Part shown: in pieces, positions 28,026-37,084 of the stretch | Layout: the number at the start of each line of letters is the position of its first letter | How positions within the stretch are numbered: the stretch's first letter is position 1 | Origin: Chromera velia | Taxonomy: Eukaryota > Sar > Chromeraceae | Length of the DNA: 49,780 nt | Direction of reading: 5' to 3' | Assembly: GCA_018398765.1 (NCBI GenBank) | Contig: JAHBMJ010000018.1 | Location: forward strand, 1-49,780 | Made by a program: the position numbers and the translations under genes | The notes under the pieces: model-generated | The model's database searches: none | What the model was told of the DNA's origin: nothing | What the model saw: the letters and a program-made list of their open reading frames with translations, nothing else

Positions 28026-31000
28026 TCTGATTGACTCTTCAGTGCATCTGTCTCCATGCCCGTGTGTCCGTCTGGCTGCCTCTCAGTGCCCCACATAATT
28101 CATCTAGTCGCCGACCTTTTGAAAGTCTGTGGCGTAAATGATCGTCTCGCCAACGACGTTGCACTCCTCCCTGCAGGCGGACAAACAGGCACTTGCAATT
28201 AGTCAGATACCCAACAAGCCAGCCAGACACGTGGAAAGAGAACAAGACAGTCAAAGAGACACAGAACCACACACTCTAAAGGATTAGAGATTTGCGAAGA
28301 TAGTGCTGACATGTGGCTTTTGAACGGCAAACGGCAGACGCAGGCAGGCTCTGTATGGTCACTAAATCCAAAAAATTCTCTTCATGCGCTGACGTACTAA
28401 TTGTTTCCCTTGATGCCTTATTAGCAGTGATTGATCGGTTGGAATGCACCCTTTTCCCATTGTGTTTCTGTCTGCTCTGTCAAACCACTCCAAGTTCCCT
28501 CACCTGATCGCAGCCAGTGAGAGAACGACTTCGCTCTTGATATACAGAGTGGAGAAGCAGAATGAAGAGAAGGCGTCAGTAAAGTTGTGGTCGGGGGTGG
28601 GCACCAAAGCGTACCTGCGCGGAAGAACATCATGCAGGAGGCACCAAATATTCTCATGCGCACAGACACACAAGCCTTGGCAGAGCAAAAGCAAAGGTGT
28701 GGTGGGGTCTGCTGCTGTGGAAAAGATTACCGTATTTTCATCTGCAGAATGTCCCATGCAGATGATGCATGGAAGCAGACAATCACATTCAAGGATCCTG
28801 GCATCCTTAATTTGTTTACAACAGGTACACATGCATGCACCCGGCCACACACATCTATTCAAAGGCACCACGTCACAAAAAGAACAACAGACCGACCAGG
28901 GTACGGGTGGGTCTCCGGGCTTGGGAGGGAGGACAAAGTCCTTGAACATCAAATCGTCTTTGTGGTTTTCGATGTATCTGCATCCAGCACCTCGATCATT
29001 CATATAGAGAGTGAAGAGCTGCTAAATTGAAAGACCAGAAACACCCGGAATCTACACCCTCAACCACACAGGCAGCAGAGAAACAAACTGCGCACTTGGA
29101 ATCATCCGGCAACTATCTGCCCATTGCTTTTTTTCGGCTTTCGTTTTGTTTTTTCTTCACTGGTGCCTTCTTAGCTCGTTCACTTTCCCATTACTGAGGG
29201 ACTGGCGACTCGCTCACTCACTCAGTCACTCCCTCACTCACTTGTCAAAGATGATTTTGTTCATCGTTCTTGCAAAGTCCAACTGTATCTCTTTCAACAG
29301 CGTCTGGACCTCTGGTGTCTGTGCGAAGTCCTTCCCCTGCACTCCCGCGGCTGCAGCTGCCCCTGCTGCGAAGGAGATCTTCCTGATTTTGTTCTGCGCA
29401 CTGTCGAAGATCCGAGAGATCTGGTCCGCATCTGCACGCACTCATTCCATTTCAATCTCTCTCTCTGGTGGGCAGGAGGGAGGGGCAGAAGAAGTATGTG
29501 CGGTGAAAGCTTGTCTCGTGCCGCACAGGACTGTAATTGAACCATGCCGGCTGTCTCTGGAAGATAAGAAATCGTGCATAGCAGAGAGGAACAAAAAGCT
29601 GGATACACTTGGAGGGATGCAGACCCATGCAAGCTGTAGAGCCGCTCCTCAAACCGTCCTGATCGATCTCTGTCGAACGATCGCCTTGTGGGTTTCCACT
29701 GTAGCACGGTATTCCGCCCTCTTCCCCCTTCACTGACTGACCCAAGGTGGCAAGCTCGTCTGTGGGCATGTTGTCAACGTAAAATTGGTACCTGTGGGAA
29801 CAGAAGAGAAAAGCGCAAATTAACATGAAGGCAAATGGCACGAACAAATTGCAACGGGCCAGATCAGAAGCTTAGAGGAGGGACCGGATAGTCAAAAAAC
29901 GGGGCAGTGAAGAGGGGGAATTCGGGGAAAGCTTGAATAAATGAGGAAGAAGGCAGGCGGAGAAAGAAGACTGAACATGAAGTCTGCAAGCTGAGAGCAG
30001 CATGAGGCACGCTGACGGACCTGATGAGCCCCTCTGCAAACCTCCTGCACGTGTGAGCCTTTGCCACCCTGTCCGCAAAGATTGTGGGGTCTTCCGCCTG
30101 CATTCGTTCGTTCACACAGTGAGGGAGGATCGCTAACCAGAAAGATATGGGATCAGGTGCAGGTGCAGGGAACGTTTGTCTTCCTGTCCGAGTCTTTGCT
30201 CTCCGCACTTGTTTCCTCCAACCCTGAGGTCCCTCTGCAGCAATTGTGCCTGCCTAGATATCTTTGCTGTGCGCGTCAATAATCACCATTTGCCTGTCTG
30301 CAGTTTAAAGCCCGCAATTTTCCCGCACATAAATACCGAGTAAAACGAAATTCATTGGACAGACGCGTCTACCCCACCCTATGCAATGCATCGGCACATC
30401 ACAAGAAAGAGAACTGACGGACATCGAAGAGCAGTTGGAGTCTTGTGAGGTACCAGGTCTGTTTGTCAGAGACCCACTGCACCTCAAACTTGGCTGTCTT
30501 GGCATCGAACCCGCAGACCAGGCAGGGTACCCATGAGGCTGCCCCTGCGTTGTCCGGCCGGAGTCCCTGCGCTGCGAGGGGCATGAACTCCTTCTCCTTC
30601 ATCGACGACGCGGCTGTCTGGGTCTTCTTTGGTTCTCCCGGGTGGCTCCCGTCTGTCCACCCCATATTGATCCACTCCTCGGGGGTGCGTGCGTCAAATT
30701 CGAGGTCATCGAAGGGCTCTAGAGGAAGCCTGAAGGGAATTAAAAGGGAAAGGCAAATTGGTAAGATTGCATGTTAGTGTGAATAGAGATCAGACAGCAG
30801 AGAAGAAGTGAGACTGTTCCGTGGGTCTTCTCTCTCTCTGTCTTATGGTTGAGAAGAAAAGAAACAAACGATCGAAACAATTTCGTAGAAGAACTGAACT
30901 TCAGGAAAGGAAGACAATTGAGTAGAGAGGCTTTGTTACTTTGGCTAATCGCTACTCGATTGTGGCTCAAGTCGGTTTCCCTTTTAACGGCCAAGCGTGT

Positions 31001-31368
31001 TCTCAGAAAACACAGCAACAACAATTAAGCTGAGTGACAGATCGACTGACCATCTGTTCTCATCGAATGAAGGGTCTGAGTAGTTGATTCCTCGAACTGA
31101 GAGAAGGTGCTGGATGTCCTGACTTTGAAACCATTTCTTCTTTCTTTCCACCACCACCTTTCTTGGAGCCTTCCCGGGTGCCTGGTCAAAGGGCTCGATG
31201 ACCTTCGGGTCCACAGGCGCAACGTCTGCCTGAGCCTCCTTCCCCAGAGTGTTGCTGAAGTCTCTTTTATTGGGGGAAAAAGAGGTGGACCTCGGTGTTG
31301 CGTGTGCTTTCAAAGACTGCAGGTTCCGTGCCGATGTGGGTCCTTGGATCGCTTGCTGCACACACACA

Positions 31369-31405
<37 letters not shown>

Positions 31406-32045
31406 ATACACTCATATACACACACGCTAGCACGAACGCACACGCACAGGTCAAAGGTCTGACAGACGCTCGCAAGAAACTTTCACCCGCAGACAGGCGA
31501 GTTCCAGCAACCAGCCAGGAACAATCAGAGGGGTGACGGCCCCGACAGGATGCTCAAACGCCTTCTGGCACTTCACACTGTGTGAGAGTTGCTGTGCCTT
31601 GAAAAGAAGAGAGGACAAGTGAGTCAGTACAAGCAGAGCAGGAGTTAGTCAATGAGTCAGTCAATCAGTCAGTCAGTCAGCCAGCCATAGTCAAACTCCC
31701 GATCCCGCAGGCATGCAGGCACAGCGAACTCAAGAAGACTGGTCAGGCGAGCACGTTGGCACGCAAGCAGAAGCCCAAGCAGGCATGAAAATAGATTGCA
31801 GACATGCAGAGGGAAGGAAGGCGACCCAGACACGTCCCAACAGACACTTCTGATTTGTAGACGGACAGATGGACAGACAGGCTGAGCGAGGGACTAAAGT
31901 CACGAACCTGAACTTCTTCAATTCCGTTGGGTCTGAGAACTTCTGAGAAGACGCCTCGTTGACGGGTTGGAGAGGAGGCGGTTGACCGCATCTTGCCGGG
32001 GCTCGGGTTCCGGGAGGGAACCAGGGAGGCCCCCTGGGATGCCAT
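5826..32045 (-). CDS. DNAH1: Axonemal inner-arm dynein heavy chain, DNAH1 type; 53 exons
   Basis: This is the ATP-driven motor subunit of a single-headed inner dynein arm, which moves along doublet microtubules in flagella. Fifty-three exons join in phase into 12,594 nt, or 4,197 residues, close to the family length of about 4,200. All landmarks are present: tail, linker, six AAA modules, a stalk with microtubule-binding tip, and a C-terminal domain ending STTGHSTNF...LALKY. The DNAH1 call rests on the tail signature RTPEEW, then RLQLLF-AEDP, then YVDNMPTD, which I recall from that subgroup. DNAH3/7/12 are the alternatives. All 52 donors are GT with G at position +5. Introns split as 30 phase 0, 6 phase 1 and 16 phase 2. 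The gene appears intact. Exon 1 starts at an ATG at 32045; an upstream non-coding exon cannot be excluded. Exon coordinates are given with the domain entries. Confidence 0.95.
7285..7316. repeat. (CA)n microsatellite at a dynein splice acceptor
   Basis: On the coding (minus) strand this is a TG run leading directly into the TGCAG acceptor of exon 50 (first base 7281). Confidence 0.95.
8786..8855. repeat. GA/GAAA-rich microsatellite upstream of exon 46
   Basis: On the minus strand this is a 70-nt CT/CTTT tract shortly before the acceptor of dynein exon 46 (8743), extending its pyrimidine tract. Confidence 0.95.
9513..11051 (-). other. Dynein AAA6 (exons 42-44)
   Basis: Exons: 11051-10836, 10610-10538, 10163-9513. 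Exon 42 has the hydrophobic [10 protein letters not shown] segment and YQYSLQWY. Exon 44 covers the [14 protein letters not shown] segment, the [16 protein letters not shown] segment and [12 protein letters not shown], all characteristic of AAA6. No nucleotide-binding motif is expected or seen. Confidence 0.92.
10165..10199. repeat. (CAGA)n microsatellite at a dynein splice acceptor
   Basis: On the minus strand a CTGT array runs straight into CTGCAG, the acceptor of exon 44 (first base 10163). Confidence 0.95.
11222..12488 (-). other. Dynein AAA5 and buttress (exons 39-41)
   Basis: Exons: 12488-12287, 12101-11817, 11608-11222. [17 protein letters not shown] spans the exon 39/40 junction and marks AAA5. 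[14 protein letters not shown] follows. Exon 41 begins with [15 protein letters not shown] and then carries a long charged coiled coil, the buttress or strut that braces the stalk. AAA5 has no P-loop, as expected. Confidence 0.9.
12664..14428 (-). other. Dynein stalk and microtubule-binding domain (exons 36-38)
   Basis: Exon 36 (14428-13942) completes AAA4 and encodes the outgoing coiled coil, with heptad-like Lys/Glu/Ala-rich sequence to about residue 2850. Exon 37 (13565-13287; residues 2876-2968) encodes the globular tip, including the [20 protein letters not shown] segment typical of dynein tips. Exon 38 (12994-12664) starts with the returning coiled coil [17 protein letters not shown] and enters AAA5. 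The tip exon is 279 nt and phase 0 at both ends, so it could be skipped without breaking the frame. Confidence 0.9.
14743..16114 (-). other. Dynein AAA4 (exons 34-35)
   Basis: Exons: 16114-15374 (the longest in the gene) and 15188-14743. The P-loop [13 protein letters not shown] is at 15559-15533 and has Arg-Gln in place of Lys-Thr/Ser, as is usual for axonemal AAA4. Walker B is FVFVDTQ at the end of exon 34. [13 protein letters not shown] and the [10 protein letters not shown] segment are in exon 35. Confidence 0.93.
16352..17601 (-). other. Dynein AAA3, regulatory ATPase site (exons 31-33)
   Basis: Exons: 17601-17195, 16917-16751, 16565-16352. Walker A GPTGTGKT is at 17314-17291 (about residues 2151-2158). 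Walker B is VFVDDLNMP in exon 32, followed by [12 protein letters not shown]. Exon 33 carries AMGPPGGGR with TNR, the expected arginine-containing motif. Both nucleotide motifs are intact, so the regulatory site is probably functional. Confidence 0.93.
17847..19420 (-). other. Dynein AAA2 (exons 28-30)
   Basis: Exons: 19420-18961, 18667-18286, 18033-17847. The module opens with [19 protein letters not shown] across the exon 27/28 junction. Walker A GPTGGGKT is at 19157-19134 (about residues 1800-1807). Exon 29 holds [17 protein letters not shown] and the [16 protein letters not shown] segment. This module normally binds nucleotide structurally rather than cycling it. Confidence 0.93.
19613..19638. 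repeat. (ACTG)n microsatellite at a dynein splice donor
   Basis: On the minus strand, exon 27 ends at 19639 and the intron opens with about six tandem copies of GTCA, so the 5' splice site is the first unit of the repeat. Confidence 0.95.
19639..20829 (-). other. Dynein AAA1, main ATPase site (exons 25-27)
   Basis: Exons: 20829-20521, 20324-20176, 19901-19639. Walker A is GPAGTGKT at 20703-20680 (about residues 1514-1521), and Walker B is VCFDEFNRI near the end of exon 25. The ITMNPG segment ends exon 26, and [12 protein letters not shown] opens exon 27. Every catalytic residue expected of the primary hydrolysis site is present, so the motor should be active. Confidence 0.95.
21089..23791 (-). 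other. Dynein linker, residues about 981-1471 (exons 19-24)
   Basis: The linker is the lever that swings across the AAA ring during the power stroke. Exons: 23791-23615, 23410-23150, 22951-22847, 22594-22091, 21838-21608, 21283-21089. All junctions are phase 0. Family landmarks are [12 protein letters not shown] in exon 19, a [15 protein letters not shown] segment in exon 22, a conserved PGQ..L...VHWT segment in exon 23, and [11 protein letters not shown] closing exon 24 just before AAA1. Confidence 0.92.
24760..24821. repeat. (CTCA)n microsatellite at a dynein splice acceptor
   Basis: On the minus strand a GTGA array ends at the ATGCAG acceptor of exon 17 (first base 24753). Confidence 0.95.
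26069..26123. repeat. (TCAA)n microsatellite in a dynein intron
   Basis: An interrupted TCAA array lies just upstream, on the coding strand, of the exon 14 acceptor (first base 26057). Confidence 0.9.
27195..27294. repeat. (CA)n microsatellite at a dynein splice donor
   Basis: A 100-nt nearly pure CA tract. On the minus strand, exon 11 ends at 27295 with CAG and the intron is a TG repeat from its first base, giving donor GTGTGT. Confidence 0.95.
27969..28025. repeat. (TG)n microsatellite in a dynein intron
   Basis: A TG tract, CA on the coding strand, inside the intron between exons 9 and 10. Confidence 0.95.
31359..31404. repeat. (CA)n(CT)n microsatellite at a dynein splice acceptor
   Basis: On the minus strand a GA tract then a TG tract leads into the GCAG acceptor of exon 2 (first base 31355). 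The purine-rich tract replaces the usual pyrimidine tract. Confidence 0.95.
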
Positions 32046-32867
32046 GCTTTGTTCTTTTTGTGGTTCTTCTTACTGGATTGAGCGGGGCAAATGGGTTTAT
32101 CCCGCAGGTGTGGTGATCAATCTTACAAGCCAGACTGTGTTACTGCGGATGTCCGTGTCCAGTGCTTCTGCTTAGGCTCAGATGTTTCGAGTGTCTTTTT
32201 CGGAACCTGTGCACAGGTAGACTGCACACAGATCGGAGCTCTTCTGCGCGTGAATCAGATTTCCTTGAGTTGTCTGCTTACTTCACCGTCAATGGAAGGA
32301 CCAACTTGAGTCGGCCTCGTCAATTCCCGCCACTCACTGCACGCACTGGAGGACACCTGCCATGCAGACACAGGACTGTGCATGTGTGTATATATATATA
32401 TATGCACGCGTATATATGCACGCGAAAAAAAAATCTGTTAATTCAAAACCAATACTGAGAGTGAGAAAGAAGCGTATCGATACAGAGTGCCCCGGCATTG
32501 ATACGAAATTGGATGACGCAGCGGGCCCGCGGCCGCATGCGCATGCACGCGATATGCACGCGCGGGACCGCGTTGGCGCGGCCGGCCGGGGTCCTAGCTT
32601 GGGCCATGCATGGAGGGTGTTGCAAGTGCCTCGCCATGGCTCGCCTCCCTATATATAGCTCTCGCGAAAGATTTTGCACAAAACCCACGCACCAATTTAA
32701 AATCCACCTGTGTTTGTAGCTTTCGCGACAAGATTGGTGTTCAGTGCTGGTAGGAAGCACAAGTCTGGTTGTTTCATTCGAGTCTCGGGTTGTTTAAGTA
32801 TCCTGACTCTACTGTCTGTTTAGTTGTCTTCGGGTTTTCCATTCCCTTTTTGAATCTTTCTTCCAAG
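32046..32867. promoter_or_regulatory. Divergent promoter region, dynein and secreted-protein genes
   Basis: The two flanking genes start back to back here. TATATATGCACGCG occurs twice in tandem at 32397-32424, and its core ATATGCACGCG recurs at 32552-32562. 32521-32600 is a GC-rich island with the palindromes GCGGGCCCGC, GGCCGGCC and tandem GCATGC (32535-32546). A TATA-like TATATATA lies at 32650-32657, about 210 bp before the plus-strand ATG. TCGCGA occurs twice after it. The elements are plain in the sequence; their function is inferred. Confidence 0.45.
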
Positions 32868-33865
32868 ATGCAGTTTCTGGCCGTCTCCGCTGCCGCACTC
32901 TTGTCTGTGGCTCTTGCACAGGAGGCTGCTGAGTCCACCGTGCCCAGGTGCCTCAACCTCACCGAAGGACAGGATCGATTCCTGATGCTTGGCGCCGTCG
33001 GTAAGTCTCCTGCTCCCTCTTCGTTACTGCAGCACGCAATTTGAATGATGTTGCAACCTCTCTCTGCTTTACTGGGAGACACAGAGTATGCAACATCCCT
33101 CACCGTCCCTCACTTGTCTTTGTCTGTGCCTCTCTCTCTGCAGGTAACACTCTTGCCGGCTGGACTGAGAGGGCAGTGGGTAACTACACCTTCGACATTG
33201 CCATGCCTGGCATCTGCCCTGTTGCCGTCGATGTTGTCGACAATGAGGTCCTCGAGGTCTTCCTCGATGGAGAATACCCTTCCTTCTGGCCCACCGTTGT
33301 TGGAGAGGAGGCAAACCTGACCTCTTGCGAGAACCTCCCCGAGGATTTCGACAACTGGGGTGTCTTCACCATCGACCACATCCTCATGGAGATGCTGATG
33401 AACGTCAGAGACGCCAACGCTACCCATGCCTGCTGGGAGACGTCCAAGACCAACAACACCTACTCTGCCTTCATGCACGTCGATTTCGAAGACGAGAACG
33501 GAAGGGACGACATCACCGCTGTCGTGTGGAATCTCAAGCCCCTCACCCCTCAGGAGACTGCTGAGCTGATCACCTCCTATGAGGCCGCCGCTGCCGCTCG
33601 TGAGGGCGCCACCGACGGAACCCGTCGTCTCCTCAGACCCGCCTCTGAGCGAAGACTCTTCGGAGGTGCACGCCGTGTCGGTCGCCGTGCTGGTCGTCGT
33701 TCTCGCACTGTCGTTGGCGGTGCTGTTCGTGGTGCTACCCGTGGTGCCATTCGCGGTGCCGTCGTCGGTGCTTCCCTCGCTGGAGCTGCCGTGGGAGCCC
33801 GCGCAGGTGCCCGTTCCTCTTTCCGTAACAACTACGTGTGGGGCCGCCCCTACTACTGGGGTTAA
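32868..33865 (+). CDS. Secreted glycoprotein-like protein with Gly/Ala/Arg tail; two exons
   Basis: Exon 1 is 32868-33000 and exon 2 is 33144-33865, joined at a GTAAGT donor and a CTGCAG acceptor to give 284 residues. I chose the ATG at 32868 because it opens a clear signal peptide (MQFLAVSAAALLSVALAQ), although the frame is open further upstream. The middle has acidic, Trp- and Cys-containing sequence with five N-glycosylation sequons. The last 70 residues change character: arginine pairs (ARRVGRRAGRR), then small-residue repeats VRGATRGAIRGAVVGAS, ending VWGRPYYWG. The Gly-spaced segment resembles a glycine zipper, or a basic peptide released by cleavage at Arg-Arg. I do not recognise the family. 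A 370-residue antisense frame over it is a shadow. Confidence 0.8.
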
Positions 33866-35243
33866 GCGGGGATTGTCAGCCTGAGGGGGGGAAGGGGAAG
33901 CATGGTGATGGATTTGACAGAAGTGCGCATCCCTCAGTGTCCTTTTTTCTCGTTTTCCGGTTTTACGTTGCTTTCCTCTCTTGTACTTGTACTTGTACTT
34001 GTACTTGTCCTTCCTTGCCCTTGGGTCACTATTTGTGAAGTTTCTTTCCAGACTTGCCTTCAATATGTCTTGTGAAGTGAATGTATGCGGTTTCTGCAAA
34101 CGAACGGATGAAAACGCGAAGGACAAAGTGAGTCCCTTCGTGTCAACTGTCGTCGCCTGTAAGCAGCCTATCGTAGCGAGCTTGCAGCCACGACTGGCGT
34201 GAATACACGAAGAGTGTTCCATTAGAAAGAAGTGAAAGAAAGTTAAGGAAAGATTACGAAGAAGAGGTTGAGCGGTGGGGCTGTTCAGGATGCCCCCTCT
34301 TTTATTTTTGTGGACATTGCTTTTGATTTCTTGACGTGCGCAGTGATTCTCTTTCTTTTCGCTGTGTGGCCACAGACGTGAAGGTGTGCAGCAATGTCAG
34401 ACAGGCAGGCAGACGAGTAGACAGTCAGGCAGTCGAGTCGTTATTTCGGGGTGGTTGCTGTAGATCCCTGCATCTTCGCAGGGTGGGAGACTGACTGCTG
34501 CAAGCGGCGCAGTCCCTGGCCGCCTCTACAGCTCCAATGTATCCTCTGTGGTGTCCCGACTGCTCCTTTTCCCCTTCGTCTCGCCAAAGTCCCAAACGGT
34601 CTCAGAGCTTCAACAAGCCATCACGGTTTCAAGTACAGCATCAACCCCATCAACATCATCATCAAGAACAACAACTCCCTCTGTTGCTTGGAAGTTGTTG
34701 TTGTTCTTGAGATTCGTGATGGTCTTTGCGCAGCTCTGAGAGCGGATGCGCTGCTACATGCCTCTTTGTGGCGTACCCGAGAGGCGTTTTGGAATATGAT
34801 GCGTCCCTGCAGATTGTTTTGGGACGGCTCTCGAGTAATAGCGTTGATCATTGTGACACGTCGGCCCACCGCACTACCCTTCCGCCTTTTACATCCGAAT
34901 CGCCTGCATACGCACGTGTATGTATCCATACTGTCGGGTCATCTTTCAAACATCGATTCAATGCAATCCAGACAAGAGCTGTGGGGGTCCCTGCATGCGT
35001 GCATGTGGGGTGGGAGGCTGTTCTGCAAGCGGTGCTCATGGGGCAGTCCCTGGCCGCGCCTTCACACAAAGAACCTAGCAAAGAACCTTCAAGCATGATT
35101 TGAACTAAGATTTAAAGCATCCTCACACAGGTCCCTAACTTAAGTTAATTCTTCTACGTTCATACCTAGGTTCATACTATATCGTTCATATATAGGAACC
35201 TAGCTAGGCTCTGCACCGATAGCTATGCACAGACTGCACTCCA
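33866..35243. other. Intergenic; 3' flank of secreted gene, foldback and short repeats
   Basis: 33866 to about 34300 is probably the 3' untranslated region and carries a short CTTGTA array. A foldback lies at 34663-34709. A word of the form GCAAGCGG...GCAGTCCCTGGCCGC occurs near 34500 and again, with an insertion, near 35025-35058. A 215-codon plus-strand frame at 34451-35098 has mixed, low-information sequence and no family signature, so it is not called. From 35100 the DNA turns AT-rich towards the transposable elements. Confidence 0.45.
33979..34008. repeat. (CTTGTA)n short array in a 3' flank
   Basis: About five copies of a 6-bp unit shortly after the stop of the secreted-protein gene. 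Confidence 0.9.
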
Positions 35244-35870
35244 CTACACAGTACGGTTATATAGGAGTTACTACCAGCCCCTTTTAGCTAGCTTTTTAGC
35301 TAGTAGCGAGTTACCATCATGGAGTTTGGTAACCATGAGATGGTAGCGGACTTGAAGGCATGTACCACTACCATGGTAGTTCAAGGGAAAACTTGGGTAA
35401 AAACAGTTGCTAAACCCATTTTAAAGCCTGCCCTATAGAATTGGGAGTTGAATTAGGTGTCGAATTGGTAGTACTACCAATTTTTTACCGCCGGTAACTC
35501 CTAATTTTGAAAAATTGGTACCTAGTCTAGTGAAAGAAGTACATAGAGTTTGAAGCTAAAATTTTGTGTACGGGCTAGACAGGGCCTTACTAGTCTCTAG
35601 CCGGAGTCATTAGACTCTAATTCATTAGTAGGAACAAATTCTATGAACACTTAGAGTCACCTAAAAATTGGGAGTTACCAATTTTTTTTTAGGACTAACT
35701 ACCAATTTTTAAGAAAATCAACACCCAATTTTTTTGGGGGGACTACCAATTTTATAACTTCTCCTAGAAAGTAAAACATATGTGGAAAGAAAGAACGCTG
35801 TAATAGAACGGTGTTGCAGCTGCATAGAATTTCATAAATCCATAAATTTTGTATAGTTTCATAGTGTTAT

Positions 35871-36707
35871 TCATGCTCGAAGTCCCTCCTGGCGTAACAC
35901 ATCGGCAAAATATGCTTGCATGGCTTTCTTTCTCTTGCACAACCATGCAAAAACCAGATCTTCTAGAATAAAACGATCATATGAATAACGTCCCCCCTGT
36001 AGGACAAAACGTTTGCAAACCTTCTTATGATACGATTCAAAGCCGTAGCATTTCGCTATGTTCAACCCCCCAAACCGGCGGATCCACACCGGGAAGTGCG
36101 AGTAGAAGTGAGTCTTTGGGACCGCCCACCCATAAGATTTGCAAAAAAGGTCTTGCCAAGTCTTTATCACCATCTTCAGCTCTGCAAGTTTCTCGTCCGT
36201 GATTGAACCTGTCAACGTGGAAAGGATCTACGAATGCAAGTAAAAAGAACAAGCAGGAGGGTTCTCTACAATAAAAATGTCCGGGCACCTTTTTTTCATA
36301 AACTCAACCATGCGAGAGAAAACGTGTCTGACATCTGCAGCCCCCAATTTAATCTTTCTATTGTTTCTCGGAATCCTTCGGACCCACTGAGTAGGGGGTA
36401 GCCCTGTTTTTTGCCACATATCTGAATCAAACAGAAACGAATTCAATTCCTCCATCTGAAAGAGCTTCTTCTCATTCCCTGCCCAAATAAAAAAAAGTCC
36501 CAGCTCTTTTTTCGCTTCACCCTCGTCTGCGATATGCAAAATATCATGTTGAACGGACCGCAGGATGGAAAAGAAAAGCAGAGACAACAAAGGGGAAAGA
36601 ACAAAAGAAAAAGAAGAAATCGAAAAGTGAAAGTTCTCGTCAGCGCCCCCCTCCTCCCCAGCGCTCTGCAACCATGGTCGCACAAAGCCGACAGAGGGAG
36701 AGGTCAA
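35871..36707 (-). pseudogene. Transposase-like remnant in the long-TIR element
   Basis: Two minus-strand open segments are present: about 36560-36228 and 36215-35871, the latter open from about 36230. They are separated by a stop near 36230 that a short intron could remove. The downstream piece has the order KTHFYSHFPVWIRRFG, then GFESYHKK about 10 residues later. It resembles the H..H.P..I..FG...FES.H..K block of some cut-and-paste transposases and associated proteins. The upstream piece is Lys/Arg-rich with no catalytic triad that I can identify. It may be a fragment, a spliced gene or a non-autonomous copy. Placing it in a named superfamily would be guesswork. Confidence 0.45.
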
Positions 36708-37084
36708 AGGAAATGGACAAGGATGGATTTGTTATCCCCACCAAGTTTCGAGAGAGATTTGTTGTGAGGAGAGAGCTGAACATCGCTCATGCAATGTTTT
36801 CAGATGTCAAGTTCACCGTGAAGATTTTGGAGCTGAAAGAGCTCACAGATGATCACAGAAAAAAGGCAGACATCGGAATTTTCCCAGATAATTCCTTGGT
36901 CGTTTTTCAGTACACCCATGTTGTCCCCCCCCAAAATCTGTCAGAAGAGAAGAAGAAGGAATATAATCTCCATTTGAGGCGTCTGGGAACCACTAAGTGG
37001 GAGATGTTCGGGAGAGAGGGGCATGATCTGAACAAAGATCAGCAGCCACTGTCCGGCATATGGAGGGATTATGAATTCTGGTAG
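36674..37084 (+). CDS. Uncharacterised 136-residue protein inside the long-TIR element
   Basis: A single uninterrupted frame starts with an ATG at 36674 and is transcribed away from the minus-strand transposase-like segment, overlapping its 5' end. The composition is ordinary for a soluble protein: mixed charged and hydrophobic residues, a basic N-terminus, DGFVIPTKFRERF near residue 18, and a WRDYEF end. There is no transmembrane segment, zinc motif or signal peptide. It could be an accessory DNA-binding protein of the element or captured host sequence. Confidence 0.5.
   Translation: MVAQSRQRERSKEMDKDGFVIPTKFRERFVVRRELNIAHAMFSDVKFTVKILELKELTDDHRKKADIGIFPDNSLVVFQYTHVVPPQNLSEEKKKEYNLHLRRLGTTKWEMFGREGHDLNKDQQPLSGIWRDYEFW

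Larger units (their letters stand above)
24010..32045 (-). other. Dynein tail, residues 1-980 (exons 1-18)
   Basis: The tail assembles with light and intermediate chains and docks the motor. Exons: 32045-31908, 31355-31051, 30729-30423, 30097-30021, 29791-29742, 29431-29242, 28977-28897, 28614-28504, 28170-28116, 27883-27737, 27366-27295, 26957-26842, 26621-26354, 26057-25923, 25672-25487, 25260-25034, 24753-24534, 24264-24010. The first 50 residues are Ser/Pro/Arg-rich and look disordered. Exon 3 carries the DNAH1-type PEEWINMG segment. Exon 6 has an Ala-rich helix. Exons 15-18 are Glu/Lys-rich and probably helical bundles. Exons 5, 7, 9 and 11 are only 50-81 nt. A possible extra in-frame exon lies in intron 1 (31597-31487). 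Confidence 0.85.

Noticed and set aside
27470-28096. Long open frames across CA/TG tracts
   Set aside because: Their length comes from dinucleotide repeats that contain no stop codons. Only the part covering dynein exon 10 is coding.
33110-34222. A 370-codon minus-strand open frame
   Set aside because: It is antisense to exon 2 of the secreted-protein gene. The sense frame has a signal peptide and clean splice sites. The antisense frame is Ser/Thr/Gly-rich as a by-product of Ala/Gly/Arg codons.
34451-35098. A 215-codon plus-strand open frame
   Set aside because: The sequence is patchy, spans a foldback and repeated words, has no family signature or splice context, and overlaps other open frames of similar quality.
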